Shown here: positions 39,803-49,315 of the stretch, piece after piece | Layout: every line of letters starts with the position of its first letter | Numbering within the stretch: position 1 is the first letter of the stretch | Source of the DNA: Tropicibacter naphthalenivorans | GTDB lineage: Bacteria > Pseudomonadota > Alphaproteobacteria > Rhodobacterales > Rhodobacteraceae | Direction: 5' to 3' | Assembly (NCBI RefSeq): GCF_900176475.1 | Contig: NZ_FWXX01000003.1 | Span: forward strand, 248,001 to 312,000 | Length of the DNA stretch: 64,000 nt | Notes under the pieces: generated by a model | Database searches by the model: none | Told to the model about the DNA's origin: nothing | What the model saw: the letters and a program-made list of their open reading frames with translations, nothing else | Program-made: the position numbers and the translations under genes

Positions 39803-40240
39803 TTAGACCTCCAGCTTGGCGACCATCAGAACCGCATCGGCGGCTTCGGCACCCTTTTTGACAAAGTGGTCGGTGTAAAAGCTGATGTGCTCTTCGGTCG
39901 GCTGGAAGTGGTGCGGGGTCAGCGAAACCGAATAGGTCGGCACGCCCGTTTCCATCTGCGCCTGCATCAGGCCATCCACCACCGCGGCGGCAACGAAATC
40001 ATGACGGTAAATGCCGCCATCGACGACCAGCGCGGCGCAAACCACGGCGTCATACTTGCCCGAAGCGCCCAGCTTTTTCGCCAGCAGCGGCATTTCGAAC
40101 GCGCCCGGCACGTCAAAGCTGTCGATCTGGTGGGGGGTACCCTCTTGGGTCATGCGCTCCTGAAAGCCGACCAAAGCTTGGTCTACGATTTCGGAGTGCC
40201 AGCGTGCCTTGATGAAGGCGATTTTCAAAGTGTCAGACAT
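39803..40240 (-). CDS. ribH2: 6,7-dimethyl-8-ribityllumazine synthase, type II (RibH2)
   Basis: 145 residues. The motifs SFDVPGAFEMPLLAKKLG, ALVVDGGIYRHDFVAAAVVD (catalytic His) and SVSLTPHHFQ identify lumazine synthase. The last motif is the type II (Brucella RibH2) variant in place of the usual GVLT signature. The enzyme joins dihydroxybutanone phosphate with the ribityl pyrimidine, the penultimate step to riboflavin. It is preceded by an FMN riboswitch and a 77-base leader with AAAGGATGG before the ATG. A housekeeping ribH is probably elsewhere. Confidence 0.94.
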   Translation of the reverse strand: MSDTLKIAFIKARWHSEIVDQALVGFQERMTQEGTPHQIDSFDVPGAFEMPLLAKKLGASGKYDAVVCAALVVDGGIYRHDFVAAAVVDGLMQAQMETGVPTYSVSLTPHHFQPTEEHISFYTDHFVKKGAEAADAVLMVAKLEV

Positions 40241-40317
40241 GGAACCATCCTTTGCGTTTGCTCAAGTGGTCCCAAGGCGCAGCCCACAACGCCCGAGGTC
40301 ACCCCCGTGCGCACGTG

Positions 40318-40442
<125 letters not shown>

Positions 40443-40535
40443 GATCCAAGGTGTGGCGGCTGGCGCGCGAAAAGGCAAGCCCGACCAAGGCATCCCATGT
40501 GTCAAAGACGACTTTTTCGCGCAGGTTACGCATGG

Positions 40536-41468
40536 TCAGACCTTCAGATCCGCCGCGCCGCTGTCGATATGCGGCGCCCAAAAGGCGATGCTTTCGGCGA
40601 TTTGCGGGATCACCTGACGGTCGTTCGGCTCGCGTTCCTTGAACGACAGCTCAAGGCAGATCTCGTTGTCCTGCGCGCCCCCTTCGGCGAGCGCTTGTAG
40701 CAGCGGTTCTGGCTGGATCGCCCCCTTGGCGTTGTACTCGGCGGTAAAGGGGCGGTGACCGGATTTGTCCATCATCGACTGTTTGATGTGGATGATCGGC
40801 GAGACCTTGGGTACCGCGCGTGCCCAGGCGTAAGGGTTTGTATCGTCAGGGTTATCCGAGGTGACATCGCCGTGGTCGATGTCGGCCATCATCCACATCG
40901 GCACAGTCATATTGGCGGCGGTCAGACGGTCCTGAAGGGCCATACATTCGGCAATGGTCTCGCCAAATTCACGGCCCACGGACATCGGTTCCCAATAGAC
41001 ATAGCTCAGCCCGGCGGCCTTGGCGTGCTCGGCGACCTCGGCCCAGCAGTCGATGGCGATCTGGATCAGCTCTTCGCGGCGGGCCACGTCGTCGTAATCC
41101 TGAAAGGTAAAGATCGCGAACTGTGTGCCGACGGAAGTGCCGCCCAAATCGCCGATGATGTCCGCGAAGGTCTTGAACCAATCGACGTAGTAACGGCGCA
41201 CGTCGCGGTCCGGGTGGCCAAAGTGGTTCAGCCGCCCATACGGCCCGGTCATCCCCGACGTGCAGCGCACTCCGGTCCGCTGGCAGGCGCGATCCATCTC
41301 GCGCGTGAGGCGGCGGATGACCGGGGCGGGCCAGCTGGGGTTGATGAATTCATGGGTCAGTTGAAGGTCGCGAATCCGCAGATCGCGCGCCGTGGTTTCG
41401 ATCAAATCCGCCGGATCGGCGAAACGGTTCACCAGCGGGTTGGTGTTCAGGCTGAGCGTCAAGGGCAT
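40536..41468 (-). CDS. eryC: Erythritol pathway tetrulose-phosphate epimerase EryC (AP endonuclease/xylose isomerase fold)
   Basis: 310 residues, TIM-barrel of the sugar phosphate isomerase/epimerase class. Acidic and His metal-ligand candidates are in YVYWEPMSVGREFGETIAEC, WMMADIDHGDVTSDNPDDTN and ICLELSFKEREP. In Brucella EryC epimerises L-tetrulose phosphate to the D form. The eryB stop and the eryC ATG are directly joined (TAAATG). Two bases after the eryC stop another ATG opens a frame that runs into the riboswitch. Confidence 0.9.
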   Translation of the reverse strand: MPLTLSLNTNPLVNRFADPADLIETTARDLRIRDLQLTHEFINPSWPAPVIRRLTREMDRACQRTGVRCTSGMTGPYGRLNHFGHPDRDVRRYYVDWFKTFADIIGDLGGTSVGTQFAIFTFQDYDDVARREELIQIAIDCWAEVAEHAKAAGLSYVYWEPMSVGREFGETIAECMALQDRLTAANMTVPMWMMADIDHGDVTSDNPDDTNPYAWARAVPKVSPIIHIKQSMMDKSGHRPFTAEYNAKGAIQPEPLLQALAEGGAQDNEICLELSFKEREPNDRQVIPQIAESIAFWAPHIDSGAADLKV

Positions 41469-42977
41469 TTAAGCGGCCTCCGCGCGGGCGGCGAACCAAT
41501 CGGCAAAGGCGGCCTGTTCGGCGTCGGTTAGATGCAGGCGATGCTTGGTGCGGCGCCACAGGATATCCTCGGCGGTCTGCGCCCATTCGTTCTGGATCAG
41601 ATAGGTCACCTCTGCTTCATAAAGGTTACCTCCGAAGTGTTTACCAAGCCCGTCCAGCGACGTCGCCGCGCCGACGATCTGCGCCACGCGCGTCCCGTAC
41701 AGCCGCCCGTAATGCTGGCGCAGGGCGCGGGGCATCCACGGGTAATCCGCCTTCATCTTGTTGCGGAACAGCTCATAGTCGGCGGCCTGCATATCGCCGC
41801 CGGGCAAGGGGGCGTCTTCGGTCCAATCGCCGCCCATCTGCGGAAAGAAATGCGCGATCCGTTGCAAGCCGCGCTCGGCCAATTCGCGGAAGGTGGTGAT
41901 CTTGCCGCCAAAGATGTTCAGCAAGGGCGCGCCGCCCGTCTCGTCCAGATCAAAGACATAGTCGCGCGTGACCGCAGACGGGTTGCCCTGCCCGTCGTCG
42001 AACAGCGGGCGCACGCCGGAAAAGCTGGTGAGCACATCGTCGGGGGTCAGCTGTTCCTTGAAGTATTTGTTCACCGCATCAATGAGATACTGGATTTCGC
42101 TGTCATCCGCCGTGACGTCTTCGGCGCGGCCATCATAGGCGATGTCGGTGGTGCCGATCAGCGCTTTGTCACGCTCATACGGGTTGATAAAGATCACGCG
42201 TTTGTCGTGGTTTTGCACCAGATAGGCCTGCTCGCCCTTCCAGAATTTCGGCACAATGATGTGGCTGCCTTTGACCAGACGCACATTGCGCGCGCTGTTG
42301 GATCCGGCCACGCGGGTCAGCACGTCGGTGACCCAGGGACCGGCGGCGTTGACCAGCATCTTGGCCTCGTATTCGCGCTGCTCACCGGTGACAGAGTTGG
42401 TCGTGGTCACCCGCCAGACGCCATTTTCGCGCCGCGCAGAGGTGCAGGGAGAGCGGGTCAGAACCGTTGCGCCACGCTCGGCGGCGTCCACCGCGTTCAG
42501 CACCACGAGGCGGGCATCATCCACCCAGCAATCGGAATATTCGAACCCACGGGTGTAATCATCCTTAATAGGCGCGCCTTCGGGGTCACGTTTCAGGTTC
42601 AACGTCCGCGTCCCCGGTAGCTTTTTGCGCCCGCCTAGGTGGTCATACAGGAACAGCCCCAGACGGACGAGCCACGCGGGCCGATCTTGCGGCGAATGCG
42701 GCAGCACAAAGCGCATGGGCCAGATGATGTGCGGCGCGGCGTTCATCAGGACTTCGCGTTCGATCAGCGCCTCGCGCACCAGCCGGAACTCGTAATATTC
42801 GAGGTAACGCAAGCCGCCATGCACCAGCTTGCCCGACCGCGAAGAGGTGCCCTCGGCCAGGTCGTCCTTTTCGCAAAGCACCACGCTTAGGCCGCGCCCG
42901 GCGGCGTCCCGCGCGATGCCCGCGCCGTTGATACCGCCGCCAATCACAAAAAGGTCGACCTTGGGGATATCTGTCAT
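41469..42977 (-). CDS. eryB: Erythritol-phosphate dehydrogenase EryB (FAD, GlpD-like)
   Basis: 502 residues from the ATG at 42977, preceded by GAGGAG. The FAD-binding Rossmann motif is VIGGGINGAGIARDAAGRGL, followed by SSRSGKLVHGGLRYLEYYEF, the glycerol-3-phosphate dehydrogenase signature. In the erythritol pathway it oxidises erythritol phosphate to tetrulose phosphate, passing electrons to the quinone pool at the membrane. It needs FAD, which is pertinent to the riboflavin gene in the same run. The closest alternative is ordinary GlpD. Confidence 0.9.
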   Translation of the reverse strand: MTDIPKVDLFVIGGGINGAGIARDAAGRGLSVVLCEKDDLAEGTSSRSGKLVHGGLRYLEYYEFRLVREALIEREVLMNAAPHIIWPMRFVLPHSPQDRPAWLVRLGLFLYDHLGGRKKLPGTRTLNLKRDPEGAPIKDDYTRGFEYSDCWVDDARLVVLNAVDAAERGATVLTRSPCTSARRENGVWRVTTTNSVTGEQREYEAKMLVNAAGPWVTDVLTRVAGSNSARNVRLVKGSHIIVPKFWKGEQAYLVQNHDKRVIFINPYERDKALIGTTDIAYDGRAEDVTADDSEIQYLIDAVNKYFKEQLTPDDVLTSFSGVRPLFDDGQGNPSAVTRDYVFDLDETGGAPLLNIFGGKITTFRELAERGLQRIAHFFPQMGGDWTEDAPLPGGDMQAADYELFRNKMKADYPWMPRALRQHYGRLYGTRVAQIVGAATSLDGLGKHFGGNLYEAEVTYLIQNEWAQTAEDILWRRTKHRLHLTDAEQAAFADWFAARAEAA

Positions 42978-43020
42978 CTGTATGCTCCTCGAGCTGGTGG
43001 GGCCAGGTGCCCCGGCATCG

Positions 43021-44598
43021 TTATGTGTCTGACCGCAGGTGTGTCGCGCGGTGGCCCGCAAGCCCGGTCCACACCGGGGCGAGCGCCTGCCGCGACTGGC
43101 GGTAAGAGGTGAAAAGACTGTCGTATACGGGGGTTAGCTCTGGGTCGGGCTGCTCTGCCGCGCCCAGCAGGGGCGTTGTCCATTCGGCAATGCAGGCGTC
43201 CATGTCGGGGTAGGCGCCGATCGCCACGGCGGCCATCATGGCGCAGCCCGCCGCGCCCGCCTCTTCGCGCGAGGACACGCGGACGGGGGTGTTCAGCGAC
43301 GCGGCCAAGACCCGGCGCAAGGCGTTCGATCGCGCCGCGCCCCCGGTCAGGCGCAGCTCGGTCGGCATCTCGCCCATGGCGGCATAGCAATCGCGGGCGG
43401 CCATCCCTAACCCTTCGATTACCGCGCGAATCACGTCGGCAAAGCGGTGGGTGGCGGTCAGGCCGATCAGGCTGGCGCGAGCGTCCGCTTCGACAAAGGG
43501 GCCGCGCTCGCCCGCCTCGGAGATATAAGGATGGTAAACCAGCGCGCCGGGGCGGGATTTGGCCATCCAGTTGTCGATCATGCCCACCAGCTGCGCGTGG
43601 GTCGGGCGGGGGCAGAACTCGGCCACCAAATCAGCGGCCATGTCCAAGGCCCAGTCGATGTTCAGCGTGGCGGCCATGTTGGTCTGCACCTGCGTCACCA
43701 GATCGGGGCTGGGCAGGCAGATCACATAGCCGGTGCCTGCGTCATTCAGATGCACATCGACGGAGAGCACCGCACGGGTGTGCACGCCGGTGGAGCCAAC
43801 GGTGGAGCAGGCCGCGCCCGCGTCCCCAGTGTGCACGCCAGCGCCCAGCGCGGTCATCACCATGTCGACGTAGCCCAGCGAAACGGGGGTGCCCTCGGGC
43901 AGGCCGGTGGCCTCGGCGGCGGCGCGGGTCAGGGGGCGCGTTTTCTGCGCGCCGTCCATGATCGGCGGCAGCAAGTGACGGCGATGGGACAGGCCCAGCG
44001 CCTCGATCACCACGTCGCTGTAGGCGCGCGTGCGAAAGTCGCCAAAGGTAAAGCTCGCCTCGGACGGATCGGTGGCGCGCACGCCCGTCAGGTTCAGAAA
44101 CAGCCAGTCCTTGCAATGAAGGGCGACGTCGGCGCGGTCCAAAAGCTCTGGGAAATGCGCATCCATATGCGCCATCTGCGCGCCCTGCTGGCAGGTATTG
44201 AGGCCCGTGCCGGTGGCTTCGAACCGGGCGCGGTTCAGTGGTCCGGCGGCCAGTCGCGACACGGTGGGTGCGGCGCGCGCATCAAGCCACAGCCACGCGT
44301 CCCCAACCGCGTTGTTGTCCGCATCGGCCAGCCAAGTGCCATCGCCCTGACCGGTCACGGCCACGGCGGCCACGCGCGCGGAAAGGTCGTCGATCTCGCG
44401 CCCGAGCCCGCGCAGGGCGCTCGCGCAATCTTTCCAAGTCTGCGGCAGCGATTGCGTGGCCGATCCATCGGCCCCCATGACATAAGTGTTGCGCACCGAA
44501 GACGCGCCCAGCTGGGTGCCCGACAGATCAAAGGCCACGGCCTTGATCACGGATGTGCCCGCGTCGATGCCGACGATAATGTCCCGTTTCCCGGTCAC
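43021..44598 (-). CDS. eryA: Erythritol kinase EryA (FGGY family)
   Basis: 525 residues from the GTG at 44598, which has AGGGAGGA seven bases upstream. The N-terminal ATPase motif is IIVGIDAGTSVIKAVAFDLS; the C-terminal half holds ELRLTGGAARSNALRRVLAA. Members of this FGGY subgroup phosphorylate erythritol as the first catabolic step. The ordered set eryA-eryB-eryC supports the assignment over xylulose or glycerol kinase. First gene of its run, divergent from the importer. Confidence 0.9.
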   Translation of the reverse strand: MTGKRDIIVGIDAGTSVIKAVAFDLSGTQLGASSVRNTYVMGADGSATQSLPQTWKDCASALRGLGREIDDLSARVAAVAVTGQGDGTWLADADNNAVGDAWLWLDARAAPTVSRLAAGPLNRARFEATGTGLNTCQQGAQMAHMDAHFPELLDRADVALHCKDWLFLNLTGVRATDPSEASFTFGDFRTRAYSDVVIEALGLSHRRHLLPPIMDGAQKTRPLTRAAAEATGLPEGTPVSLGYVDMVMTALGAGVHTGDAGAACSTVGSTGVHTRAVLSVDVHLNDAGTGYVICLPSPDLVTQVQTNMAATLNIDWALDMAADLVAEFCPRPTHAQLVGMIDNWMAKSRPGALVYHPYISEAGERGPFVEADARASLIGLTATHRFADVIRAVIEGLGMAARDCYAAMGEMPTELRLTGGAARSNALRRVLAASLNTPVRVSSREEAGAAGCAMMAAVAIGAYPDMDACIAEWTTPLLGAAEQPDPELTPVYDSLFTSYRQSRQALAPVWTGLAGHRATHLRSDT

Positions 44599-44734
44599 GC
44601 GATGTCCTCCCTTTGCGCCGGAGGGCCGTGGTCTTGCCTCTTTAAGTCGCTGATTCGCATTGCAGATTTGCCATGCGGTGGCGGGAAGTGGGCAGGATCC
44701 AAGCGGCACAAGGCGCTCTTTGCTTGCACACAGA

Positions 44735-44795
44735 TGTAGCACAGAAATTTTCAGAGTGTGAATTTTTTTGCAGACAGAGAATTTTTTTTCACATA
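44735..44795. promoter_or_regulatory. AT-rich tandem repeats between eryA and the importer genes
   Basis: Two head-to-tail 19-base repeats (44754-44772 and 44773-44791) match at 15 of 19 positions around GAATTTTTTT-CA. A third, shorter match (ACAGAAATTTTCA) lies just before them. They also form TGTGAA...TTCACA inverted ends (44757-44793). They lie in a 384-base divergent gap of otherwise high GC and are a likely operator and promoter zone for EryD or a global regulator. The rest of the gap (44599-44982) holds no confident gene. Confidence 0.45.
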
Positions 44796-44982
44796 AGGTC
44801 GTGTCATCCGGTCGCACCAACTGGCGCAGATTGGCTCGATGGACAGGACCCCCGCGAGGAGAATCGGGGGCCGTGCATCACACAAGGGGAGGAGGACGAG
44901 ATGCGCTGGCACAGGCGCATCAACGCTTTCCCGCATGACGACTCACGACCCGCACAGGGTACACTGATAAGGGAAAGACCGC

Positions 44983-45630
44983 ATGGCCATGACCGACACG
45001 ACAAAGCGAAAGCCGCAAAAGAGCCGGATGGGTCTTTATGCGGGGTTGGTGGCCGCGGCGGTTCTGGGCGCGATTGCCATCGACACCACCGTCGTCACCA
45101 TCGGGTCTGAACAGGACGCTCGGGTGCAGGCCTTTAACCCGGATCGGTTTGGCGAGGCGCAGTTCCCGCGCATCCGTGATTTGGTGCTGGAAAAGGCCCC
45201 CGACGCGGTGACCCTGTCGACTGCGATCAAGGCAGATAAAAAGGGCGCGGTGGCCGAGTATGGCACGCCCGCCGGGGCCTTTGCGGTGCTGCCGGTCAAG
45301 GCGACGGGCACCGTGGGCGAGGGCAAATCCGGCATTTACCAACTGACGGTGGACGGGCTTGAGGGCGTCAAGGTCCGGGTCCAGACCGGCCCGGCGATCA
45401 ACGGCACAGAGCTGCGCGACATCCCCGGCGACATCGTCTTTGGCGATTTCAAGAACCAGATTGAATATCAGGACGCGGGCGCTGGCCTCAATCGCGCAAT
45501 GGCGGCGGACACGCTGGACGGGCTCGACCGCGACGCGCTGCCCGGAAAGACCATCACTGTCACCGGCGTTTTCACGTTAATCAGTGCTAAGAACTGGTTG
45601 ATCACCCCGGTCGCGCTGGAGGTTCAGTAA
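44983..45630 (+). CDS. DUF2291-type periplasmic protein of the sugar importer operon
   Basis: 215 residues with one N-terminal membrane anchor (MGLYAGLVAAAVLGAIAI). The remainder is a periplasmic beta-rich domain with VKVRVQTGPAINGTELRDIP and DIVFGDFKNQIEYQDAGAGL, matching the DUF2291 family. Such proteins are co-encoded with ribose- and polyol-type ABC importers, with unknown biochemical role. Two ATG codons (44983 and 44989) can start it; AAGGGAAAG precedes both. Its TAA touches the next ATG. Confidence 0.85.
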   Translation: MAMTDTTKRKPQKSRMGLYAGLVAAAVLGAIAIDTTVVTIGSEQDARVQAFNPDRFGEAQFPRIRDLVLEKAPDAVTLSTAIKADKKGAVAEYGTPAGAFAVLPVKATGTVGEGKSGIYQLTVDGLEGVKVRVQTGPAINGTELRDIPGDIVFGDFKNQIEYQDAGAGLNRAMAADTLDGLDRDALPGKTITVTGVFTLISAKNWLITPVALEVQ

Positions 45631-47175
45631 ATGACCGAAGGCACCGAGATCCCGAACAGCACCCCCGACACCGCCGAAGTCGTCCTCGCGGCGCGCAACG
45701 TGGCCAAGTCCTTTGGCGCGGTGCAGGCGCTGAAAGGCGTTCACTTTGACGTGCATCGCGGGCAGGTCACCACGCTGTTCGGCGAGAATGGCGCGGGCAA
45801 ATCCACCCTGATGAAGATCCTCTCTGGCGTGCATCTGCCCACCAGCGGCGAGTTGATCCTTGATGGTACGCCCGTGCAGATCGGCTCGACCGTCGAGGCG
45901 CGGGACTTGGGCATCTCGATCATCCACCAGGAACTGTCGCTCGCGCCGAACATGACCGTGCGCGACAACATCTTTATGGGCCGCGAGATCATGGGGCCGT
46001 TCGGTGTGAACTACGCCGAAGAGGAACGCCAGTGCCGCGAGCTGATGCGCGAGCTGGAAGAAGACATTGACCCGCTGACCCCGGTCGAGGATCTGCGCCT
46101 TGGCCAGCAGCAGATCGTGGAAATCGCCCGCGCGCTGTCGGTGAACTCGCGCATCCTGATCATGGACGAGCCGACCAGCGCGCTGTCTGCCTCGGAGGTC
46201 GAGGTGCTGTTCAAGGTCATTCACGACCTCAAGGCCAAGGGTGTCAGCATCGTCTACATCTCGCACCATCTCGAAGAGGCGCTGACCATCACCGATCACG
46301 CCGTGGTGCTGCGTGACGGGGTGATGACCGCCTATGCGCCGCGCGCCGAGATCGACCTGGAATGGATCGTGCGCAACATGGTGGGCGAAAACTTTGACCT
46401 TGGCTCGCCGCCCGACAGTACCTTTGGCGCGCCCGCGCTGGAGCTGAAAGGGCTGTCCGTCGCCTCTCACACCGGGGCGGGTCTGGCCGTGGACAAGCTG
46501 GACCTGACCGTCCGCAAAGGCGAGATCGTCTGTATCTATGGCCTCATGGGCGCGGGCCGTACCGAGATGATGGAGACCGTCGCCGGGCGCTTGCAACCCG
46601 TGGCAGGGGACATCCTGCTGAACGGCGAAAGCGTCCAAGGGCTGACCATCGCGCAGCGCATCGACACCGGCCTTGTGCTGGTCCCCGAGGATCGCCAGCG
46701 CGACGGCTTGGTCCAGACCATGACCGTGGGGCGCAACCTGTCGCTGTCCTCGATTGCCAGCTTTACCAAGGGCTTGTTCACCAACCTGCGCGAAGAGGCC
46801 CGCATCATCGAGGATTCGATCAAGGAGGTGACGGTGAAAACCGACGGCCCCGGCGCGCCCATCGGATCGCTGTCCGGGGGCAACCAGCAAAAGGTCGTGA
46901 TCGGCAAGATGCTGGTCACCCACCCCGACGTGATCTTGCTGGACGAGCCGAGCCGCGGCATCGACATCGGCGCCAAGGCCGAGGTGTTCCGCATCCTCGC
47001 CGAGCACGCAAAGAAGGGCATGGCCGTGGTCTATTCGACCTCTGAAGTCGGCGAATGCCTGTCCATCGCACACCGCATTATCGTCATGCGCCGCGGCAAG
47101 ATCGCCGCCGAGTTCACGCATGAGACCACAAAAGAAGCGATCATGGCCGCCTCTGGCGAGAGCCTCGTCGCCTGA
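45631..47175 (+). CDS. Sugar/polyol ABC importer, double ATP-binding subunit
   Basis: 514 residues, a tandem RbsA-type ATPase. Domain 1 has Walker A GENGAGKST near residue 53, signature LRLGQQQIVEIARAL and ILIMDEPTSAL. Domain 2 has the degenerate Walker A GLMGAGRTEMM near 305 with a full signature LSGGNQQKVVIGKM and LLDEPSRGIDIG. Such asymmetry is normal for this family. It energises uptake, here most probably of erythritol, given the divergent eryA. It is followed by the permease after 16 bases. Confidence 0.93.
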   Translation: MTEGTEIPNSTPDTAEVVLAARNVAKSFGAVQALKGVHFDVHRGQVTTLFGENGAGKSTLMKILSGVHLPTSGELILDGTPVQIGSTVEARDLGISIIHQELSLAPNMTVRDNIFMGREIMGPFGVNYAEEERQCRELMRELEEDIDPLTPVEDLRLGQQQIVEIARALSVNSRILIMDEPTSALSASEVEVLFKVIHDLKAKGVSIVYISHHLEEALTITDHAVVLRDGVMTAYAPRAEIDLEWIVRNMVGENFDLGSPPDSTFGAPALELKGLSVASHTGAGLAVDKLDLTVRKGEIVCIYGLMGAGRTEMMETVAGRLQPVAGDILLNGESVQGLTIAQRIDTGLVLVPEDRQRDGLVQTMTVGRNLSLSSIASFTKGLFTNLREEARIIEDSIKEVTVKTDGPGAPIGSLSGGNQQKVVIGKMLVTHPDVILLDEPSRGIDIGAKAEVFRILAEHAKKGMAVVYSTSEVGECLSIAHRIIVMRRGKIAAEFTHETTKEAIMAASGESLVA

Positions 47176-47191
47176 TCAGGGAGAGAGAAAC

Positions 47192-48229
47192 ATGTCGGAC
47201 ACCACCGCAGGCACCGCATCCAAAAAGAGCAGCTTCAACATCGTGCAGCTGCTGCTGGAGGGCCGCGCCTTTTTCGCCCTGATCGCGATTATCGTGATCT
47301 TTTCGATCCTGTCGCCGAACTATGCGACCGTGTCGAACTTTCTCATCATGGCCAACCACGTGGCGATCTTTGGCCTGCTGGCGATCGGCATGATGCTGGT
47401 GATCCTCAACGGCGGGATCGATCTGTCGGTGGGGTCTGTGCTGGGGCTGACCGGCGTGTTCGCGGGGTTCCTCATGCAAGGGGTCGAGATCGAATCCGCA
47501 GGCGTGATCCTGTACCCTCCCGTCTGGGCAGTGGTTGTGCTGACGCTGGCCTTGGGTGCCTTTGTCGGGTTCTGCAACGGCGCGCTGGTCGCCTGGTTCA
47601 AGGTGCCTGCCTTTGTGGCGACGCTTGGCTCGCTCTATGTGGCGCGCGGCGTGGCGCTGCTGATGACCAACGGTCTGACCTACAACAACCTGTCGGGCAG
47701 CGCCGATCTGGGGAACACCGGCTTTGACTGGCTGGGCTTTAACCGCATCGCCGGTGTGCCGGTGGGCGTGATCATCCTTGCCGTGGTCGCCATTGCCGCC
47801 GGGCTGCTGCTGGCGCGCACCGCCTTTGGCCGCTGGCTGTATTCCTCTGGCGGGAACGAGCGCGCCGCCGAGCTGTCCGGCGTTCCGGTCAAGCGCGTGC
47901 AGATCACCGTTTACATGCTGTCCGGCGTCTGTGCCGCCATCGCGGGCCTCGTGCTGTCGTCGCAGCTGACTTCGGCGGGCCCCACCGCGGGCACCACCTA
48001 CGAACTGACGGCCATCGCCGCGGTTGTGGTCGGCGGCGCAAGCCTGATGGGCGGGCGCGGCACGGTGCGCGGCACGCTCCTGGGGGCCTTTGTCATCGGC
48101 TTTCTGTCCGACGGCCTCGTGATCATCGGCGTGTCGTCCTACTGGCAGACCGTCTTTACCGGCGCGGTCATCGTGCTCGCCGTGATGCTCAACTCCATCC
48201 AATACGGGGGCAAGGGCAAGCGCACCTGA
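47192..48229 (+). CDS. Sugar/polyol ABC importer, permease subunit
   Basis: 345 residues from the ATG at 47192 (GGGAGAGAG upstream). About ten hydrophobic segments and the family patterns LNGGIDLSVGSVLGLTGVFA and GRWLYSSGGNERAAELSGVP identify an RbsC-type permease. Two copies should form the channel with the double ATPase encoded just before. The substrate is inferred as erythritol from context only. Confidence 0.93.
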   Translation: MSDTTAGTASKKSSFNIVQLLLEGRAFFALIAIIVIFSILSPNYATVSNFLIMANHVAIFGLLAIGMMLVILNGGIDLSVGSVLGLTGVFAGFLMQGVEIESAGVILYPPVWAVVVLTLALGAFVGFCNGALVAWFKVPAFVATLGSLYVARGVALLMTNGLTYNNLSGSADLGNTGFDWLGFNRIAGVPVGVIILAVVAIAAGLLLARTAFGRWLYSSGGNERAAELSGVPVKRVQITVYMLSGVCAAIAGLVLSSQLTSAGPTAGTTYELTAIAAVVVGGASLMGGRGTVRGTLLGAFVIGFLSDGLVIIGVSSYWQTVFTGAVIVLAVMLNSIQYGGKGKRT

Positions 48230-48318
48230 CCCCAACCATTCGCGACGTCTGGGGCGAGGAGACCCCACGCGGACACCGCCGGCCCACCCGGCAACCATAT
48301 CAAAAGGGAGACTACCAA

Positions 48319-49266
48319 ATGATGAAAATGACCAAGCGCGCCCTGCTCGCCGCCGTTGCTACCCTGCCGCTGATGGCCGGTAGCGCCTGGGCCGAAGGCC
48401 TGATCTCGATCATCGTCAACGACCCGGCGAACCCCTACTGGTTCACCGAAGGCGAAGTCGCCAAGGCCACCGCAGAAGAGCTGGGCTATGACGCCACCGT
48501 CGCAGCGCACAAGGGGGACACCAACGTCGAATCCAACCTGATCGACGCCGCCATCACCAACGGTGCCAAGGCGATCATCCTTGACCCGGCGAACGCAGAC
48601 GGTTCGGTCGGCGTGGTCCGCAAGGCAACCGACGCGGGTATCCCCGTCTTCCTCGTGAACGCGGAAATCAACGAATCCGGCATCGCCATCGCGCAGCTGG
48701 TGTCCAACAACGCCCAAGGCGCAGCGCTGGGCGCGGTCGCTTGGCAGGAAATCGTCGGCGAAGAAGGCAAGTTCGTCGAATTCTTCGGCAACCCGTCCGA
48801 CAACAATGCCGCGACCCGTTCCAACGGCTACAACACCGTGCTGTCGCAGTACGGCGACCTGGAAAAAGTCGCTCAGGAAGTGGCCAACTGGGACCGTACG
48901 CAGGGCTACAACAAGATGCAGTCGATCATTCAGGCGAACCCTGAAATCAACGCTGTGATCTCTGGCAACGACGAGATGGCGCTGGGCGCAATTGCCGCTC
49001 TGAAAGAAGCCGGCAAGCTCGAAGGCACCGTGGTTGGCGGTTTCGACGGCTCGCCCGACGCGGTCGAAGCGGTGAAAGCGGGCGAAATGGCCTACACCGT
49101 GCTTCAGCCGGTCGCTGTTTTTGCCGAAGAAGCCGTGCGTCAGGCCGACCACTACATCAAGAACGGCTCGCCCGCCGTTGCCGAGGAAAAGCAGCTGTTC
49201 GACTGCCTGCTGATCACCCCGGAAAACGTCGCGAACTACACCGCGCCGTTCGTGCTGTCCGAGTAA
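48319..49266 (+). CDS. Sugar/polyol ABC importer, periplasmic binding protein
   Basis: 315 residues. A signal peptide (MTKRALLAAVATLPLMAGS then AWA) precedes a two-lobed type I binding protein with LISIIVNDPANPYWFTEGEV, KAIILDPANADGSVGVVRKA and VISGNDEMALGAIAALKEAG, as in RbsB-like proteins. It captures the polyol in the periplasm. It lies 89 bases after the permease with GGGAG upstream, and ends in a strong terminator, so it can be expressed at higher level than the membrane parts. Confidence 0.94.
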   Translation: MMKMTKRALLAAVATLPLMAGSAWAEGLISIIVNDPANPYWFTEGEVAKATAEELGYDATVAAHKGDTNVESNLIDAAITNGAKAIILDPANADGSVGVVRKATDAGIPVFLVNAEINESGIAIAQLVSNNAQGAALGAVAWQEIVGEEGKFVEFFGNPSDNNAATRSNGYNTVLSQYGDLEKVAQEVANWDRTQGYNKMQSIIQANPEINAVISGNDEMALGAIAALKEAGKLEGTVVGGFDGSPDAVEAVKAGEMAYTVLQPVAVFAEEAVRQADHYIKNGSPAVAEEKQLFDCLLITPENVANYTAPFVLSE

Positions 49267-49287
49267 TTCCACTCACATCGGACAAGG

Positions 49288-49315
49288 AAAGGCGTCGCCC
49301 CGTGCGGCGCCTTTT
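49288..49315 (+). terminator. Terminator of the importer operon
   Basis: An 11-base-pair stem (AAAGGCGTCGC/GCGGCGCCTTT, one G-U) with a 5-base loop is followed by TCTCATTTT, 21 bases after the binding-protein stop. Confidence 0.88.

Noticed and set aside
47141-48298. Long minus-strand frame opposite the permease gene (385 codons)
   Set aside because: It mirrors the GC-rich codon pattern of the real permease, is full of His/Gln/Arg and lacks a ribosome site.
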